Shown in pieces: positions 6,457 to 6,521 of a stretch of DNA of 6,521 bases. Numbering within the stretch: the stretch's first letter is position 1; every line of letters begins with the position of its first letter. Both the position numbers and the translations under genes were made by a program. The stretch is from Clostridia bacterium (lineage in GTDB: Bacteria > Bacillota > Clostridia > Oscillospirales > SIG627). Location: positions 1-6,521 of the forward strand of contig JAFTEP010000046.1 of NCBI GenBank assembly GCA_017453605.1, written 5' to 3'. The notes beneath the pieces are model-generated. The model saw only the letters and a list, made by a program, of their open reading frames with translations. It was not told where the DNA came from and searched no databases.

Positions 6457-6478
6457 TAAAATTTTAAACGCGCCTCTT

Positions 6479-6516
6479 CCGGCGGTCCGCAGAAAATGCG
6501 GACCGCCGGTCCTTTT
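6479..6516 (+). terminator. Rho-independent terminator of the LytTR / LiaF-type operon
   Basis: A perfect 12-bp inverted repeat, CCGGCGGTCCGC (6479-6490) and GCGGACCGCCGG (6498-6509), with a 7-nt loop, is followed by TCCTTTTG. The very stable G-C stem compensates for a short, interrupted T tract. It closes the two-gene unit. Confidence 0.85.
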
Positions 6517-6521
6517 GTCCC

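Noticed and set aside
1..6521. tRNA, rRNA, CRISPR array, insertion sequence or phage att site
   Set aside because: No cloverleaf, rRNA-like segment, regularly spaced repeats, transposase or terminal inverted repeats were seen on reading either strand.

Overview
The window looks like a chromosomal segment from an anaerobic Clostridia-type Firmicute, probably an uncultivated gut or rumen lineage. This is inferred from sigma-A-like promoters with 17-18 bp spacers, purine-rich Shine-Dalgarno sites, a LytTR regulator paired with a LiaF-type membrane protein, and moderately high G+C by eye. No genus can be named. There are six protein genes, one of them cut by the left edge, and no RNA gene, insertion sequence or CRISPR array was seen.

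Left part, minus strand: the N-terminal part of an AraC-family regulator (1-286) has its own promoter. Upstream of it on the same strand lies a 12-helix major facilitator transporter (484-1740), whose start faces a divergent intergenic region (1741-1946).

Middle part, plus strand: the divergent region carries two good promoters, one for the transporter and one for a GH127/DUF1680 beta-L-arabinofuranosidase-type enzyme (1947-3770). A NodB-type polysaccharide deacetylase follows after 70 nt (3841-5196). It has a C-terminal half resembling pseudomurein-binding repeats. None of the enzymes has a visible signal peptide. The simplest reading is an uptake-and-intracellular-processing cassette for a substituted arabinofuranoside or related glycan, with the AraC regulator as a possible controller.

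Right part, plus strand: a self-contained regulatory unit made of a TTG-initiated LytTR DNA-binding protein (5315-5773) and a LiaF-type four-helix membrane protein (5770-6456), joined by an ATGA overlap and closed by a 12-bp-stem terminator. Its promoter is preceded by two identical 11-bp direct repeats 21 bp apart, the geometry expected for LytTR-domain binding sites. This suggests an autoregulated transcription factor/membrane-partner module, and it is the most informative regulatory feature in the window.
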